Assembly: GCA_947492475.1 (NCBI GenBank)
Contig: CANLNM010000001.1
Span: 898,388-962,387 of the forward strand
Length of the DNA: 64,000 nt
DNA from: an uncultured Paracoccaceae bacterium
GTDB taxonomy: Bacteria; Pseudomonadota; Alphaproteobacteria; Rhodobacterales; Rhodobacteraceae
Reading direction: 5' to 3'
The translations under genes and the position numbers were made by a program. Position 1 is the first letter of the stretch, and each line of letters begins with the position of its first letter. Of the stretch, positions 18,847-27,618 are shown one piece after another. The notes beneath the pieces were generated by a model that did not search any database, was not told the origin of the DNA, and worked only from the letters and a program-made list of their open reading frames with translations.

Positions 18847-19175
18847 TTCATGTAAAAAACCTGCTCCATCGACGCCCACCATTCCCCATCAGCACGACTG
18901 TCCAAGGCCGCCTGCATCGGGCCACAAATGTCCCACCATTTCTGAGTTTTCGCATCCGCAGCGATTGCCGCCATATCCGCTTCAAAATCGTGGCCGACAT
19001 ATTCCCAATAGCCGAACATCACATTTTCTGGTTCGCGCAGGAAAATCGAATAATTGGTGATATTTGACGCTTTCAATCGCGCCAATATTTCGGGCCAGAC
19101 ATCCGCGTGCAAACGTTTATATTCAGCGATCGCCTCTGGCTTTAGGCCGATCATCATCCCCATTCGTTGTGCCAA
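18843..19175 (-). CDS. rhaM: L-rhamnose mutarotase family protein
   Basis: This 110-residue protein interconverts alpha and beta anomers of a deoxy-sugar. The family core is visible: MGMMIGLKPEAIAEYKRLHADVWPEI, NYSIFLREPENVMFGYWEY, WWDICGPMQ and a terminal MEQVFYM. Length matches RhaM/DUF718 (about 104-115). It lies 21 bp downstream of a lactonase-type amidohydrolase gene. Together they suggest oxidative L-rhamnose or L-fucose catabolism. Which sugar is used is not decidable here. Confidence 0.88.
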   Translation of the reverse strand: MAQRMGMMIGLKPEAIAEYKRLHADVWPEILARLKASNITNYSIFLREPENVMFGYWEYVGHDFEADMAAIAADAKTQKWWDICGPMQAALDSRADGEWWASMEQVFYMK

Positions 19176-19196
19176 ATCTGGCTCCTTTTTATTCGG

Positions 19197-20027
19197 TCAA
19201 AGATTATAAAACTCAACCGCGTTTTGCCCCATGATCTGGGCTTGTTCTGTATCGGGCAAATCCGTGATCAAATCCGTCACAAACGCGATCCAGTCCGCAT
19301 ATGCACTGGCCAGATTCACTACCGGCCAGTCCGATCCAAACATCACCCGATCTGGGCCAAATGTGTCCAACACAACCTGCGCAAACGGCCGGATATGATC
19401 AGATTGCCAATCGGGGCCAATTTCAGTGACCATTCCCGATAGCTTGCACAGCACATTGGGATGTTTTGCCAAGGCTTTGATCCCAGCAAGCCATTGACCA
19501 GAAGGCATAATTCCCGGTCCCATCTGCGGCTTTGCCACATGATCAACAACGATGGGCAATGCAGGATACCGCGCAGCCAATTGATCCATGACCGGCAAAT
19601 GACGTGGCTGAATCAACGCATCAAAACACAGACCTGTTTCTTGCATTTGGTGTAATACCGGCGCGGCAGATGGTTGCAAAATCCAATCCGTATCAGAGAT
19701 GTTTTGCAACATCGGCCGCACCCCTTTGAGCCACGGGTTCCGCTGCAAGGTCTGCAGCGTTTCCACAGCATCGGACGCTATAAAATCTACCCATCCGACC
19801 ACACCAGCGACAGGATCCGTTTGCGCCGCGATGTCGAGCAAGAAACGCGTTTCTGCGACCGTGTCGGTGGCCTGTACCAGAACCGTTTTGTGAACATTGG
19901 CCGCGTTCAGCAATGGGATCAAATCATCGGGGCCAAAATCCCTAAAAATAGGGGCAACGTCCTGATTTGGCCAAGGATAATCCCCGCGCGATAACGTCCA
20001 AAAATGCTGATGGGAATCGACAATCAT
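19197..20027 (-). CDS. Amidohydrolase-family sugar lactonase (L-fuconolactonase-like)
   Basis: The 276-residue protein of the amidohydrolase superfamily (COG3618) has the metal-site start IVDSHQHFW, then PDDLIPLLNAANVHKTVLVQ, a VVDHVAKPQ strand and VMFGSDWPV with the terminal catalytic Asp. The family hydrolyses sugar lactones (L-fuconolactone, L-rhamnonolactone) or 2-pyrone-4,6-dicarboxylate. The neighbouring mutarotase gene favours the deoxy-sugar lactonase role. The dehydrogenase and dehydratase steps are not in the window, so the pathway may be completed elsewhere. Confidence 0.83.
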   Translation of the reverse strand: MIVDSHQHFWTLSRGDYPWPNQDVAPIFRDFGPDDLIPLLNAANVHKTVLVQATDTVAETRFLLDIAAQTDPVAGVVGWVDFIASDAVETLQTLQRNPWLKGVRPMLQNISDTDWILQPSAAPVLHQMQETGLCFDALIQPRHLPVMDQLAARYPALPIVVDHVAKPQMGPGIMPSGQWLAGIKALAKHPNVLCKLSGMVTEIGPDWQSDHIRPFAQVVLDTFGPDRVMFGSDWPVVNLASAYADWIAFVTDLITDLPDTEQAQIMGQNAVEFYNL

Positions 20028-20146
20028 GATCAGTTCAGACCCGTTTTAGGCATGTGTAATCTGAACTTTATTATTAAAAACACCCTCAACTCAAGCCCTT
20101 TAATTGCGACAGCCAAAAAGCAGAGCAAATTAACCCTCTTTTCACG

Positions 20147-21313
20147 TCAGGTTAACTGCGTTCCAGCCTGCCAAACCGACTGTAATTTACCCGCCTTCAG
20201 ATGCACAAAATCCGCCTGTCGCCCAGGCTGTAAATGTCCGATTTGGTCCGCTTTTCCGATCACGCGCGCGGGGATCGAACTGGCCATCGCGATCGCCTGC
20301 GACAGGGAGATATCCGATAGGGACGCCACATTGCCAATGGCCGTCACCAAATCCAGATCAGCACCCGCCAGCGTCCCATCGGCAAGGGTTAACCTTGGTT
20401 TTCCGTGGGTTTTGTCACGGTTGATCCGGCGAGAGTTAAGATAAAAATGATCGATATCCGACCCCGCCGTCGCCATCGCGTCGCTGACCAAAAATATCTG
20501 TCCGGGTCCGACCTTTGCCTTTAACGCGATCTCAATACTTGTGGGGTGCACATGAACAAAATCGGCGATCAAACCCGCTGACAAAGCCCCAGTAGCGATC
20601 GCCGCGCCAACCAAACCGGGTTCGCGATTTTGAATTTGGCTCATGGCGTTAAACAAATGCGTCACACAGCGCACGCCATTTTCAACGCTCTGCATGGCCA
20701 CATCGTATGATGTATCGCTATGGCCGATCGACAAAAACACGCCCGCATCCGCGAGGGTTTTCATCTGTAAAAACGTAACATTTTCAGGGGCTAAGGTGAC
20801 TTTTAGAAATGGAAGGCGCGCGGCGGCATCCAGCAACATGTCCAATTCGTCGGGGGTCATGGGGCGGATCAACTCACCGTCATGCGCCCCTTTTCGCGCG
20901 CGGGATAAATGCGGCCCTTCCAGATGTAAGCCCATGATACCCGGCACATTTTGTGATATGGCCTGTTCCACAGCATCAATCGCCGCCTGCGTTTTTTCGG
21001 CGCGATCCGTGATTAAAGTCGGCAAAAAAGATGTCACGCCAAGGGCCGCATGCGCACAAGCCACGATCCGCAGCGTTTCAACATTCGGCGCGTCGTTAAA
21101 CATATGCCCGCCGCCGCCATTAACCTGCAAGTCAACCAATCCGGGGGCCAATATGCCGCCATTTAGCATCACCTGCTTAGCATCCAGCGGGATATTTTCC
21201 GGCGCGACAATCCCCATGACACAATGCTTTTTGATCACCAAAACATGATCTTTGATCATATCTGTGCCATCAAATATGTCCGCGCCAGAAAATGCCGTCA
21301 AATCAGAGTTCAT
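20147..21313 (-). CDS. nagA: N-acetylglucosamine-6-phosphate deacetylase
   Basis: This 388-residue cytoplasmic enzyme turns GlcNAc-6-phosphate into glucosamine-6-phosphate and acetate. Motifs include APGLVDLQVNGGGG (the single-metal Gln/Asn variant also seen in E. coli), GLHLEGPHLSRARKGAHD with the metal Glu, SIGHSDTSYD, VTHLFNAMSQ and LVSDAMATAGSD with the catalytic Asp. The start at 21313 (MNSDLTAFSG) overlaps the upstream kinase by 11 bp; an earlier in-frame codon adds a basic stretch inside the kinase gene. With the kinase it forms an amino-sugar salvage operon. Confidence 0.9.
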   Translation of the reverse strand: MNSDLTAFSGADIFDGTDMIKDHVLVIKKHCVMGIVAPENIPLDAKQVMLNGGILAPGLVDLQVNGGGGHMFNDAPNVETLRIVACAHAALGVTSFLPTLITDRAEKTQAAIDAVEQAISQNVPGIMGLHLEGPHLSRARKGAHDGELIRPMTPDELDMLLDAAARLPFLKVTLAPENVTFLQMKTLADAGVFLSIGHSDTSYDVAMQSVENGVRCVTHLFNAMSQIQNREPGLVGAAIATGALSAGLIADFVHVHPTSIEIALKAKVGPGQIFLVSDAMATAGSDIDHFYLNSRRINRDKTHGKPRLTLADGTLAGADLDLVTAIGNVASLSDISLSQAIAMASSIPARVIGKADQIGHLQPGRQADFVHLKAGKLQSVWQAGTQLT

Positions 21314-22205
21314 TGGATGTACCGTCTTTCGCTTGGGCAAGCGCATGCTGTGTTGCCAAATAGATTGCCCCGTCTAAGGCCGATCCTTTGGGGTCGATGC
21401 ATTGGGCCGAAATTTCGGATGGCAGAAACGGGGTGTAATGCGGCCCAACCCCGCCCATCAAAACCAATGGTTCATCCTGCGTGCGCCCTAAGGCAGTACA
21501 GGCGGATGTTATGGACTTTGCCCCCATTTGCACCAATGCCAGCCCCGTTTTATCCCCCCCCTGTGCCGCCGCAAAAATTCGGGGGGAAAATGCGCCAAAT
21601 TGACTGGCAGTTGCGACTTTAGCAAAGGATATCATTCGCTTCGGCGCATTCGAAAATTCATCCCAAACCCGATCGCTCAGCGGACTGCGTGGGTAAAATC
21701 CATCCAAAACCAGCAAACAATATTGCAATAATTTAACCCCAAGCCATGCGCCGGATGCGTCATCCCCCAATTGCAGGCCATAGCCTCCAATCAGTTTGGA
21801 TTTCTGCCCGCATTGACGCGCAAAAAACGATCCGGTTCCGATCCCGGCCACACATCCATCTGAATGCCCCAATGCCCCAGCCAATGTCGTGATCCGGTCA
21901 TCCGTAACCGTTGCATTTGTAAACGCCAGAGACTGGGAAACACGCTGACCAATCTCAACATCCAGCACCCCCGCCAGCCCCAAATGGACCGGGTAATGGG
22001 CAATTTGATCAAAGCTGAGGCCCACCAGATGCGCCACGGATTGCAGTCCGTTGCGGATGGTTCGCAATGCGCCGTCAAAATCGGAATAAACATTCGCCGA
22101 TCCCACATTCAGTTGGTGGCGCTGGCCCTTATGGATCAACACAATCCGACAACGCGTTCCGCCGCCATCAACCGCAATTAAATTCTGAGACGTCACATGT
22201 TCCAT
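21303..22205 (-). CDS. BadF/BcrA-type ATPase, probable N-acetylglucosamine kinase
   Basis: The 300-residue actin-like ATPase has a phosphate-binding loop VDGGGTRCRIVLI at the start, GIGTGSFFARQ, GDDASGAWLG and a C-terminal VLMGGVGPHY adenosine motif. This family includes eukaryote-type GlcNAc kinases. Its translation coupling with nagA (11-bp overlap) supports phosphorylation of GlcNAc or a related amino sugar. The ATG at 22205 is preceded by AGAAAGAGA. A role in recycling murein amino sugars (MurNAc/anhMurNAc) is a possible alternative. Confidence 0.8.
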   Translation of the reverse strand: MEHVTSQNLIAVDGGGTRCRIVLIHKGQRHQLNVGSANVYSDFDGALRTIRNGLQSVAHLVGLSFDQIAHYPVHLGLAGVLDVEIGQRVSQSLAFTNATVTDDRITTLAGALGHSDGCVAGIGTGSFFARQCGQKSKLIGGYGLQLGDDASGAWLGVKLLQYCLLVLDGFYPRSPLSDRVWDEFSNAPKRMISFAKVATASQFGAFSPRIFAAAQGGDKTGLALVQMGAKSITSACTALGRTQDEPLVLMGGVGPHYTPFLPSEISAQCIDPKGSALDGAIYLATQHALAQAKDGTSNEL

Positions 22206-22343
22206 TCTCTTTCTATAGGTCACCTTTGACGGGGATGACATGGGGTTTGACTGCGCCGCGATCCCCCTACGTCAAGCGGGGGCCGCTATTGCAAAACAGA
22301 TGCAGGCGCGGCACGGTCATCAGACCGTGACAGGGGAACCGTG

Positions 22344-23462
22344 ATGTACCAAGCAGCCATAACCGGAACCGGGGTGTTTACCCCAACCGAAATGATCACA
22401 AATGACGAATTGGTGGTTGCCTTTAACGCGTTTGCGGACAGACAAAACGCCGCAAACAAAGACGAAATTGCAGCCGGAACCGCGTCGGAAATCGCGCATT
22501 CCTCAGCTGACTTTATCTATGCCGCCTCGGGGATCAAGAACCGATATGTCATGGACAAATCGGGCATTCTGGATCCCGATCGGATGTTTCCAAAACTGCC
22601 TTCTCGCTCAGATGACGCGCCGTCGATCATGGCAGAAATGGCGGTGGATGCCGCAAATCAGGCGTTGAAACAGGCCGGCAAAACGCCTTTGGATGTGGAT
22701 GCGGTGATTTGTGCCGCGTCCAATCACGAACGGGCCTATCCGGCAATTGCTGTGGAAATACAGTCACTTCTGGGAACTTCCGGGTTCGCATTTGACATGA
22801 ATGTGGCCTGTTCCAGCGCGACTTTTGGCATTCAGACGGCCACAGACATGATCAAATCAGGCTCCATTCGGGCGGCATTGGTTGTCTGCCCCGAAATTTG
22901 TTCGGCGCATCTGGAATGGCGGGATCGCGATTGCCATTTCATTTTTGGCGACGTGGCGACGGCTGTGTTGATTGAACGTGACGAAGCGCTGGCTGGCGAT
23001 CATTTCAAAATAAAATCCACCCGGCTGGCCACTCAGTTCAGCAACAACATTCGCAACAATAACGGTTTTTTGCGGCGCACCCATGATCAGATGGACGACC
23101 GCCGCGATATGCAGTTTATGCAGAACGGGCGAAAAGTGTTCAAAGAAGTTCTGCCCATGGTCAGCCGCCATATCAGCGACCATATGTGCGCCGAACAGGT
23201 GCAACCGGACGATCTAAAACGGCTTTGGCTACATCAGGCCAACAAAACCATGAACGATTACATCGGTAAAAAAGTGTTGGGCCGCGCCCCTGCCCCCAAT
23301 GAGCAACCCAACATTTTGCAAGATTACGCCAACACGTCATCCGCCGGATCAATCATCGCATTTGCCAAACATTCAGCAGATTTAGCACCCGGTGACACGG
23401 GGTTAATCTGTTCCTTTGGTGCGGGATATTCCGTGGGGTCCGTGATTGTTCAGCGCGCCTAG
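22344..23462 (+). CDS. Beta-ketoacyl-ACP synthase III-like protein
   Basis: This 372-residue thiolase-fold condensing enzyme has the Cys-His-Asn triad in view: NVACSSATFG (Cys), WLHQANKTM (His) and YANTSSAGS (Asn). The FabH-like start is AAITGTGVFTPTEMITNDELV. It is ~45 residues longer than housekeeping FabH owing to an insertion around residues 30-90 (NAANKDEIAAGTASE), as in the divergent KAS III group used for special acyl chains. The ATG at 22344 has GGGG 7 bases upstream; a GTG directly before it is less well placed. It is monocistronic and no acyl-carrier gene is adjacent. It may serve a non-standard primer or an export lipid. Confidence 0.8.
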   Translation: MYQAAITGTGVFTPTEMITNDELVVAFNAFADRQNAANKDEIAAGTASEIAHSSADFIYAASGIKNRYVMDKSGILDPDRMFPKLPSRSDDAPSIMAEMAVDAANQALKQAGKTPLDVDAVICAASNHERAYPAIAVEIQSLLGTSGFAFDMNVACSSATFGIQTATDMIKSGSIRAALVVCPEICSAHLEWRDRDCHFIFGDVATAVLIERDEALAGDHFKIKSTRLATQFSNNIRNNNGFLRRTHDQMDDRRDMQFMQNGRKVFKEVLPMVSRHISDHMCAEQVQPDDLKRLWLHQANKTMNDYIGKKVLGRAPAPNEQPNILQDYANTSSAGSIIAFAKHSADLAPGDTGLICSFGAGYSVGSVIVQRA

Positions 23463-23802
23463 GGCTCTGCTATTTTGACGTTTATATCACCGTTCCGCGC
23501 GGCTTAATCGGCCTGGGGGAATGTGTCTTTGGTCCCCTTCAGTGGGGTGATCCAATCCAGCGAGTTGAGGAGCGGATTAACTCAGCCAGCATCGTACCCA
23601 TTTTGCGCTATAACCGCCGCGTTTGATGGACCTAAACCGACGGATATTTTTGCGCAAATCTACCTTGGGAACGTTGCCCCAAGGTCAGTTCCATTTGGCT
23701 TCCATTACAAAACGTGAAACCGAAAGTTGTTGGGTTATAAGGTTAACCTTGTTCTGGCGCACCTTTGGGTACATCAGATTCGGCCACCCTAAAACGCTGA
23801 CG
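23463..23802. other. Intergenic region with small palindromes, no convincing gene
   Basis: The 340-bp gap between two convergent genes has no ORF with a ribosome site. It contains three inverted repeats: CCCC-TTCAGT-GGGG near 23535, an 8-bp stem ACCTTGGG/CCCAAGGT at 23662-23685, and the 12-bp perfect palindrome AAGGTTAACCTT at 23739-23750. The first two could end transcription of the condensing-enzyme gene, though T-tracts are missing. The palindrome could be a protein-binding site. Confidence 0.4.
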
Positions 23803-24255
23803 TCAGACGGTTTCTTCTTCCAGATGCATCTTCATGTCCAACAACACTTTCTGCAATTCAAGCGTTTCGCGCAGCAGGCGTTTGGCTTCGTTTACAGTGA
23901 TGATCCCGTCTTCGATGGATTGATTATACTCACCCATCAACATCGCAAAACGCTGCGATAATGCGATCACATCTGCATTTACACCGCCAACCGAATTCTT
24001 AGGAGATTCATCATAAGACAATGTAATCCCACGCAATTCCGCCAGTGCAGATGTCACATGCGGATATGATGACGCAGCTTCCAACGCGGCAACAGCATCC
24101 ACCGGCATAAACCGATCTGCATGTTCTTCTGCGTCAGAATAATAGCGCCCCAACGTCGCTTTGGATTTGCCTGTCAATTTACATGCAGGTTCAACACCCA
24201 CATCCTTAACCAGCGCCTCAGTGTGCTTTTTTAGGTAATTCCCAACCCCAGCCAT
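23803..24255 (-). CDS. Small putative HTH protein, conserved hypothetical
   Basis: This 150-residue protein has no recognised function. Residues ~18-40 (GVEPACKLTGKSKATLGRYYSD) read as a helix-turn-helix: a TGKSKATLGR recognition region followed by YYS. The middle (FMPVDAVAALEAASSYPHVTSALAELRG) resembles phage CII-type or roseobacter transcription regulators. The C-terminal third (residues ~95-150) is heptad-like, with NEAKRLLRETLELQKVLLDMKM suggesting a coiled coil. The start at 24255 has AGGTGG just upstream. It may be a DNA-binding oligomeric regulator. It is divergent from the structured tdk leader. Confidence 0.6.
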   Translation of the reverse strand: MAGVGNYLKKHTEALVKDVGVEPACKLTGKSKATLGRYYSDAEEHADRFMPVDAVAALEAASSYPHVTSALAELRGITLSYDESPKNSVGGVNADVIALSQRFAMLMGEYNQSIEDGIITVNEAKRLLRETLELQKVLLDMKMHLEEETV

Positions 24256-24373
24256 ATGTCCACCTATTCCGATCTTAACTATTCGGGGAAAGCCCGAATG
24301 CTTTTCCCATTAATGACTTGGCGCGCATTTGTCATTGGTAAAGCGTCCTCACGAGGACAAGTAACCAGTGATC

Positions 24374-24581
24374 GGCGCCATGCGCGGTGCCGTAGGGTTG
24401 GGTTGGGCACCCCATCCTGCCACTGTCTCCTTGCTGGCTTTAGGAGAGAGTGGCAACGCCCAACCTGACCCGCTGTTCTTGGTCTTTTGGGATCGACCAC
24501 TCACGGGAACCCATCATGGTTGCATAGTTGTTTGTCGGGGTTGCAAAGCCCCGGCAGGCAGCGCTACCAAGCGCGCATGGC
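24374..24581 (+). ncRNA. Structured RNA candidate upstream of and overlapping the tdk start
   Basis: Several helices can be paired directly. A composite hairpin: 24401-24408/24458-24465 (GGTTGGGC/GCCCAACC), 24418-24424/24449-24455 (TGCCACT/AGTGGCA), 24426-24431/24442-24447 (TCTCCT/AGGAGA). A second hairpin is at 24534-24540/24549-24555. A long-range 10-bp match pairs 24377-24386 with 24572-24581, which covers the tdk ATG. The first arm can instead form a local hairpin (24374-24379/24386-24391). G-U pairs are allowed only on the plus strand in two helices, which favours that strand. It could be a cis-acting leader or an independent small RNA. No known family was matched; 6S, SRP, tmRNA and RNase P signatures were not recognised. 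Confidence 0.45.
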
Positions 24582-25158
24582 AAAACTATATTTTCATTTT
24601 TCGACCATGAATGCCGGCAAATCGACCGTTTTGCTGCAGGCGTCTTATAACTATATCGAACGCGGTATGCAGACCTATCTGTTGACCGCCCAGTTTGATG
24701 ATCGGGCCGGTCAGGGGCAAATCGCCAGCCGAATCGGGATCGCGGCAAAGGCGGATACATTTGCCCCAGACGAAGATCTGTTTGCCAAGATCGAAGCGCG
24801 CCTCAATTCTGGTCCCTGCGCCTGTGTGTTCATCGACGAGGCGCAGTTCCTGTCCGAAGAACAGGTTTGGCAATTGGCGCGTGCCGTGGACGATCTGGGC
24901 GTGCCGGTGATGTGTTATGGGCTGCGGGTGGATTTTCAGGGCAAATTGTTCCCTGGATCGGCCGCCTTACTGGCCTTGGCCGATGAAATGCGCGAAGTGC
25001 GCACGATCTGTCATTGCGGGAAAAAGGCCACCATGGTGATCCGACAGGACGCCGAAGGAAACGTCGTCACTGACGGGGCACAGGTCCAGATCGGCGGCAA
25101 TGACAGCTATGTCAGCCTATGCCGGCGGCATTTCAGATTGGCGACCGGCCGCAACTGA
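24577..25158 (+). CDS. tdk: Thymidine kinase
   Basis: This 193-residue type II thymidine kinase phosphorylates thymidine with ATP in nucleoside salvage. The start MAKLYFHFSTMNAGKSTVLLQ contains the P-loop variant STMNAGKS of this family. Other landmarks are DEAQFLSEEQVWQLA (Walker B and Glu base), CYGLRVDFQGKLFPGS, and a zinc site from CHCGKKA and the C-terminal CRRHF. The upstream in-frame extension would translate the structured leader and lacks family sequence, so the ATG at 24577 is preferred. No strong Shine-Dalgarno lies before it (sequence CTACCAAGCGCGC), which fits control by the leader. Confidence 0.93.
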   Translation: MAKLYFHFSTMNAGKSTVLLQASYNYIERGMQTYLLTAQFDDRAGQGQIASRIGIAAKADTFAPDEDLFAKIEARLNSGPCACVFIDEAQFLSEEQVWQLARAVDDLGVPVMCYGLRVDFQGKLFPGSAALLALADEMREVRTICHCGKKATMVIRQDAEGNVVTDGAQVQIGGNDSYVSLCRRHFRLATGRN

Positions 25159-25194
25159 TCCGTCGCGGCTGGCAGATTTCATCACTGGAATGCC

Positions 25195-26148
25195 CTACCC
25201 CAAATCCTGAGGCAAAGGGCGCCCTTCGGACATCGCAATGACATTGCCCAGCGCCATCATGCCCATCTCTTCGCGGACATCCATCGCAGCGGTTCCCAAA
25301 TGCGGCAACAACACCGCGTTTTCCAAAGCCCGAAGCGCCTCTGGCACATGCGGTTCCTGCGCATAAACATCCAGACCAGCCCCGGCGATTTGCCCCGTCT
25401 GCAACGCGGCAATCAGCACCTCTTCGTCGATGACATCGCCGCGCGCAATATTGATCAGGAACCCGGTCGATTTCATCGCGGCAATCGCCTGTGCATCGAT
25501 CAGATGATGGGTTTGCGCACCGCCCGGAACAGTCACAACCACAAAATCGGATTGCGCCATCAGATCCGTCAGGGTTTTCACCTGTTTCGCCGGCACATTG
25601 GTATGCTTTTTCGACCGGTTATAAAACAGCACTGGCATGTCAAAGCCATAATGACAACGCCGCGCCACGGCCTGTCCGATACGGCCCATGCCCACGATCC
25701 CAACCGTTTTGCCGGTCACATGGGTGCCCAACATCTGGGTTGGCGCCCAGCCATGCCATTGCCCGGCCCGCACGATCCGTTCGCCTTCGCCTGCGCGGCG
25801 CGCCACAGACAGCAGCAACGTCATGCCGATATCGGCTGTGGCATTGGTTACCGCATCTGGGGTGTTGGTGACTTTGACGCCTGCTTTGCGCGCGGCTTCA
25901 ATGTCGATATGGTTATATCCAACGCCAAAATTGGCCAGAACCTTGCACCGGATTTTATCCGCATTTCCAAACACTTGGGCAGAAAACGCATCCCCTAATG
26001 TGGGCAGCACCGCGTCAAAATCCTGTAGCGCCCATGTGGCTTCTTGGGGGGTTAACCCTGTGGGTTCCTGACGGTAAGTCACGTCAAATTTTTCACGCGC
26101 TGCATTCAGGACCTTGTTGGGTAAATCCCGTGTAATCAACAATTTCAT
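25195..26148 (-). CDS. D-2-hydroxyacid dehydrogenase (glyoxylate/hydroxypyruvate reductase type)
   Basis: The 317-residue NAD(P)-dependent dehydrogenase has the nucleotide motif VGIVGMGRIGQAVARR and catalytic Arg in INIARGDVIDEE. The Glu (GLDVYAQEP) and His (LLPHLGTA) of the family also appear. The family reduces glyoxylate, hydroxypyruvate or similar oxoacids. Residues after LANFGVGYNHIDIEAA and KVTNTPDAVTNATAD are typical of GyaR. The ATG at 26148 shares a base with the csaA stop (TGATG), so it is translationally coupled to csaA and proC. A TTG one codon earlier is not needed. Confidence 0.88.
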   Translation of the reverse strand: MKLLITRDLPNKVLNAAREKFDVTYRQEPTGLTPQEATWALQDFDAVLPTLGDAFSAQVFGNADKIRCKVLANFGVGYNHIDIEAARKAGVKVTNTPDAVTNATADIGMTLLLSVARRAGEGERIVRAGQWHGWAPTQMLGTHVTGKTVGIVGMGRIGQAVARRCHYGFDMPVLFYNRSKKHTNVPAKQVKTLTDLMAQSDFVVVTVPGGAQTHHLIDAQAIAAMKSTGFLINIARGDVIDEEVLIAALQTGQIAGAGLDVYAQEPHVPEALRALENAVLLPHLGTAAMDVREEMGMMALGNVIAMSEGRPLPQDLG

Positions 26149-26486
26149 CAATGTAATCTCCCCCCTGTTGGCACGTCTTGGTCCGGGCCAATCAGAACAA
26201 TTTCTCCGGTTTCGTCGGGCAATCCCAACACCAGAACTTCGGACATGAACGGCCCGATTTGGCGTGGTGGAAAATTCACCACGGCCATGACTTGTTTTCC
26301 CACCAACATATCCGGCGTGTAATGCGCCGTGATTTGGGCCGACGTTTTGCGTTCGCCGATCTCATCGCCGAAATCAATCCACATCTTGATTGCGGGTTTA
26401 CGCGCCTCTGGGAAAGGTTCGGCGCGGATAACCCGGCCCACACGCACGTCCACTTTCAGGAAATCATCAAACGAAATCTCAGCCAT
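26148..26486 (-). CDS. csaA: tRNA-binding domain protein CsaA
   Basis: CsaA is a small dimeric OB-fold protein with export-chaperone and tRNA-binding properties. This 112-residue protein has the family core: SFDDFLKVDVRVGRVIRAEPFPEARKPA, MWIDFGDEIGERKTSAQITAHY and VLVLGLPDETGEIVLIGPDQDVPTGGRL. The start at 26486 overlaps the proC end by 8 bp. A longer upstream reading lies within proC and is not favoured. Confidence 0.9.
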   Translation of the reverse strand: MAEISFDDFLKVDVRVGRVIRAEPFPEARKPAIKMWIDFGDEIGERKTSAQITAHYTPDMLVGKQVMAVVNFPPRQIGPFMSEVLVLGLPDETGEIVLIGPDQDVPTGGRLH

Positions 26487-27294
26487 TTGCCAGTTCCTTG
26501 GACCGATCAGCCGCCGCTTTGACAGCGCGACCAACCAGCGGGCCAAACCCGGTTTCACCATCCATCAACACCTCAAGCGCGGCTTGGGTTGTGCCGTTGG
26601 GGGATGTGACGTTGATGCGCAATTGATCCGGCCCCTCAGCGGCATCTTCTGCCAATTGCCCCGCACCGCCCACTGTGGCCTTGGCCAAAGCCATCGCCAG
26701 TTCGGCAGGCAATCCTTCGGCCTGCCCTGCGGCGGCCAACGCTTCGATCAGATGGAACACATAGGCCGGGCCGGACCCGGAAACGGCGGTGACTGCATCC
26801 ATCTGATCCTCACCGTCCAGCCGCACAACTTGGCCCACGGCCAGCAGCAGGGCTTCGGCCAGGTCCAGTTGCGCTGCATTGGCATGAATATTGCCCACAA
26901 TCGCCGTGATCCCGCGGCCAATCGCAGCCGGAGTGTTTGGCATCGCGCGCACAATCGGGGTCCGTTCCCCCAAGGCCTGTTCAAACGCATGGATTGGCGT
27001 CCCCGCTGCCACTGACACAAACAACGTGTCGCCATTGCCCAGCGCCTGCAACGCTGGCAATGCGTCGCCCATCATTTGCGGTTTCACAGCCACCAGCACT
27101 ATCGCCGGATTGGCAGGCAGATCCACGTTGATCGCGACCCCTTGCTGTTTCAACCAATCCGACGGATAGGGGTCCAAAACCCAGACAGATGACGCAGGCA
27201 ATCCACCGGCCAACCAGCCTTGCAACATCGCCGACCCCATTTTGCCACACCCCAACAGAACCAGCCCGCGCTGCGCCACATCATCCATCTGCAT
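26479..27294 (-). CDS. proC: Pyrroline-5-carboxylate reductase
   Basis: This enzyme of 271 residues makes proline from pyrroline-5-carboxylate with NAD(P)H. The Rossmann motif is LLGCGKMGSAMLQGWL, with the family blocks VAVKPQMM, IVRAMPNTPAAIGRGI and the C-terminal AVSGSGPAYVFHLIEALAAAG plus GGAGQLAEDA. The ATG at 27294 sits 7 bases after a GGGGGG Shine-Dalgarno; the earlier in-frame start at 27327 lacks one. It is first in a tightly overlapping proC-csaA-dehydrogenase operon. Confidence 0.92.
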   Translation of the reverse strand: MQMDDVAQRGLVLLGCGKMGSAMLQGWLAGGLPASSVWVLDPYPSDWLKQQGVAINVDLPANPAIVLVAVKPQMMGDALPALQALGNGDTLFVSVAAGTPIHAFEQALGERTPIVRAMPNTPAAIGRGITAIVGNIHANAAQLDLAEALLLAVGQVVRLDGEDQMDAVTAVSGSGPAYVFHLIEALAAAGQAEGLPAELAMALAKATVGGAGQLAEDAAEGPDQLRINVTSPNGTTQAALEVLMDGETGFGPLVGRAVKAAADRSKELANG

Positions 27295-27618
27295 CTGAAA
27301 TCCCCCCAAATCTGTCTGGCCATCCAAGGGCGTCTGTTGGCGACAACCCTAATTTGATTATACCATGTCTGTTGTTGTGTTACGGCCCCGCTTAGAAACA
27401 CGCAAGACAAGGAAACGTCTGCCCCACTTTCCTGTTGTTTCGTGCACACGCAACGCTAACGGGGCACGATTTAAGGTTCTTATCAGCATTCGCACCAGAC
27501 AATACTGCCCCGCATCGCATGTTCTGAACCTAGATTGGCCCCAATCGACACCCGGACCAATGAAGGCGCGTTGGTTAACTGCGTTTTCGTCTTGGCCAGA
27601 CCTAGGTCCGCTTTGTTG
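27295..27618. other. Intergenic region upstream of proC, no feature seen
   Basis: The 324-bp stretch separates proC from the HEAT-like gene; both genes are on the minus strand, so it carries the proC promoter. No hairpin, operator or ORF with a ribosome site stands out, and no convincing -35/-10 pair was recognised. Confidence 0.5.

Noticed and set aside
23523..23961. Two plus-strand open frames in the gap after the KAS III gene
   Set aside because: No ribosome site, no family resemblance, and one runs antisense into the HTH gene.
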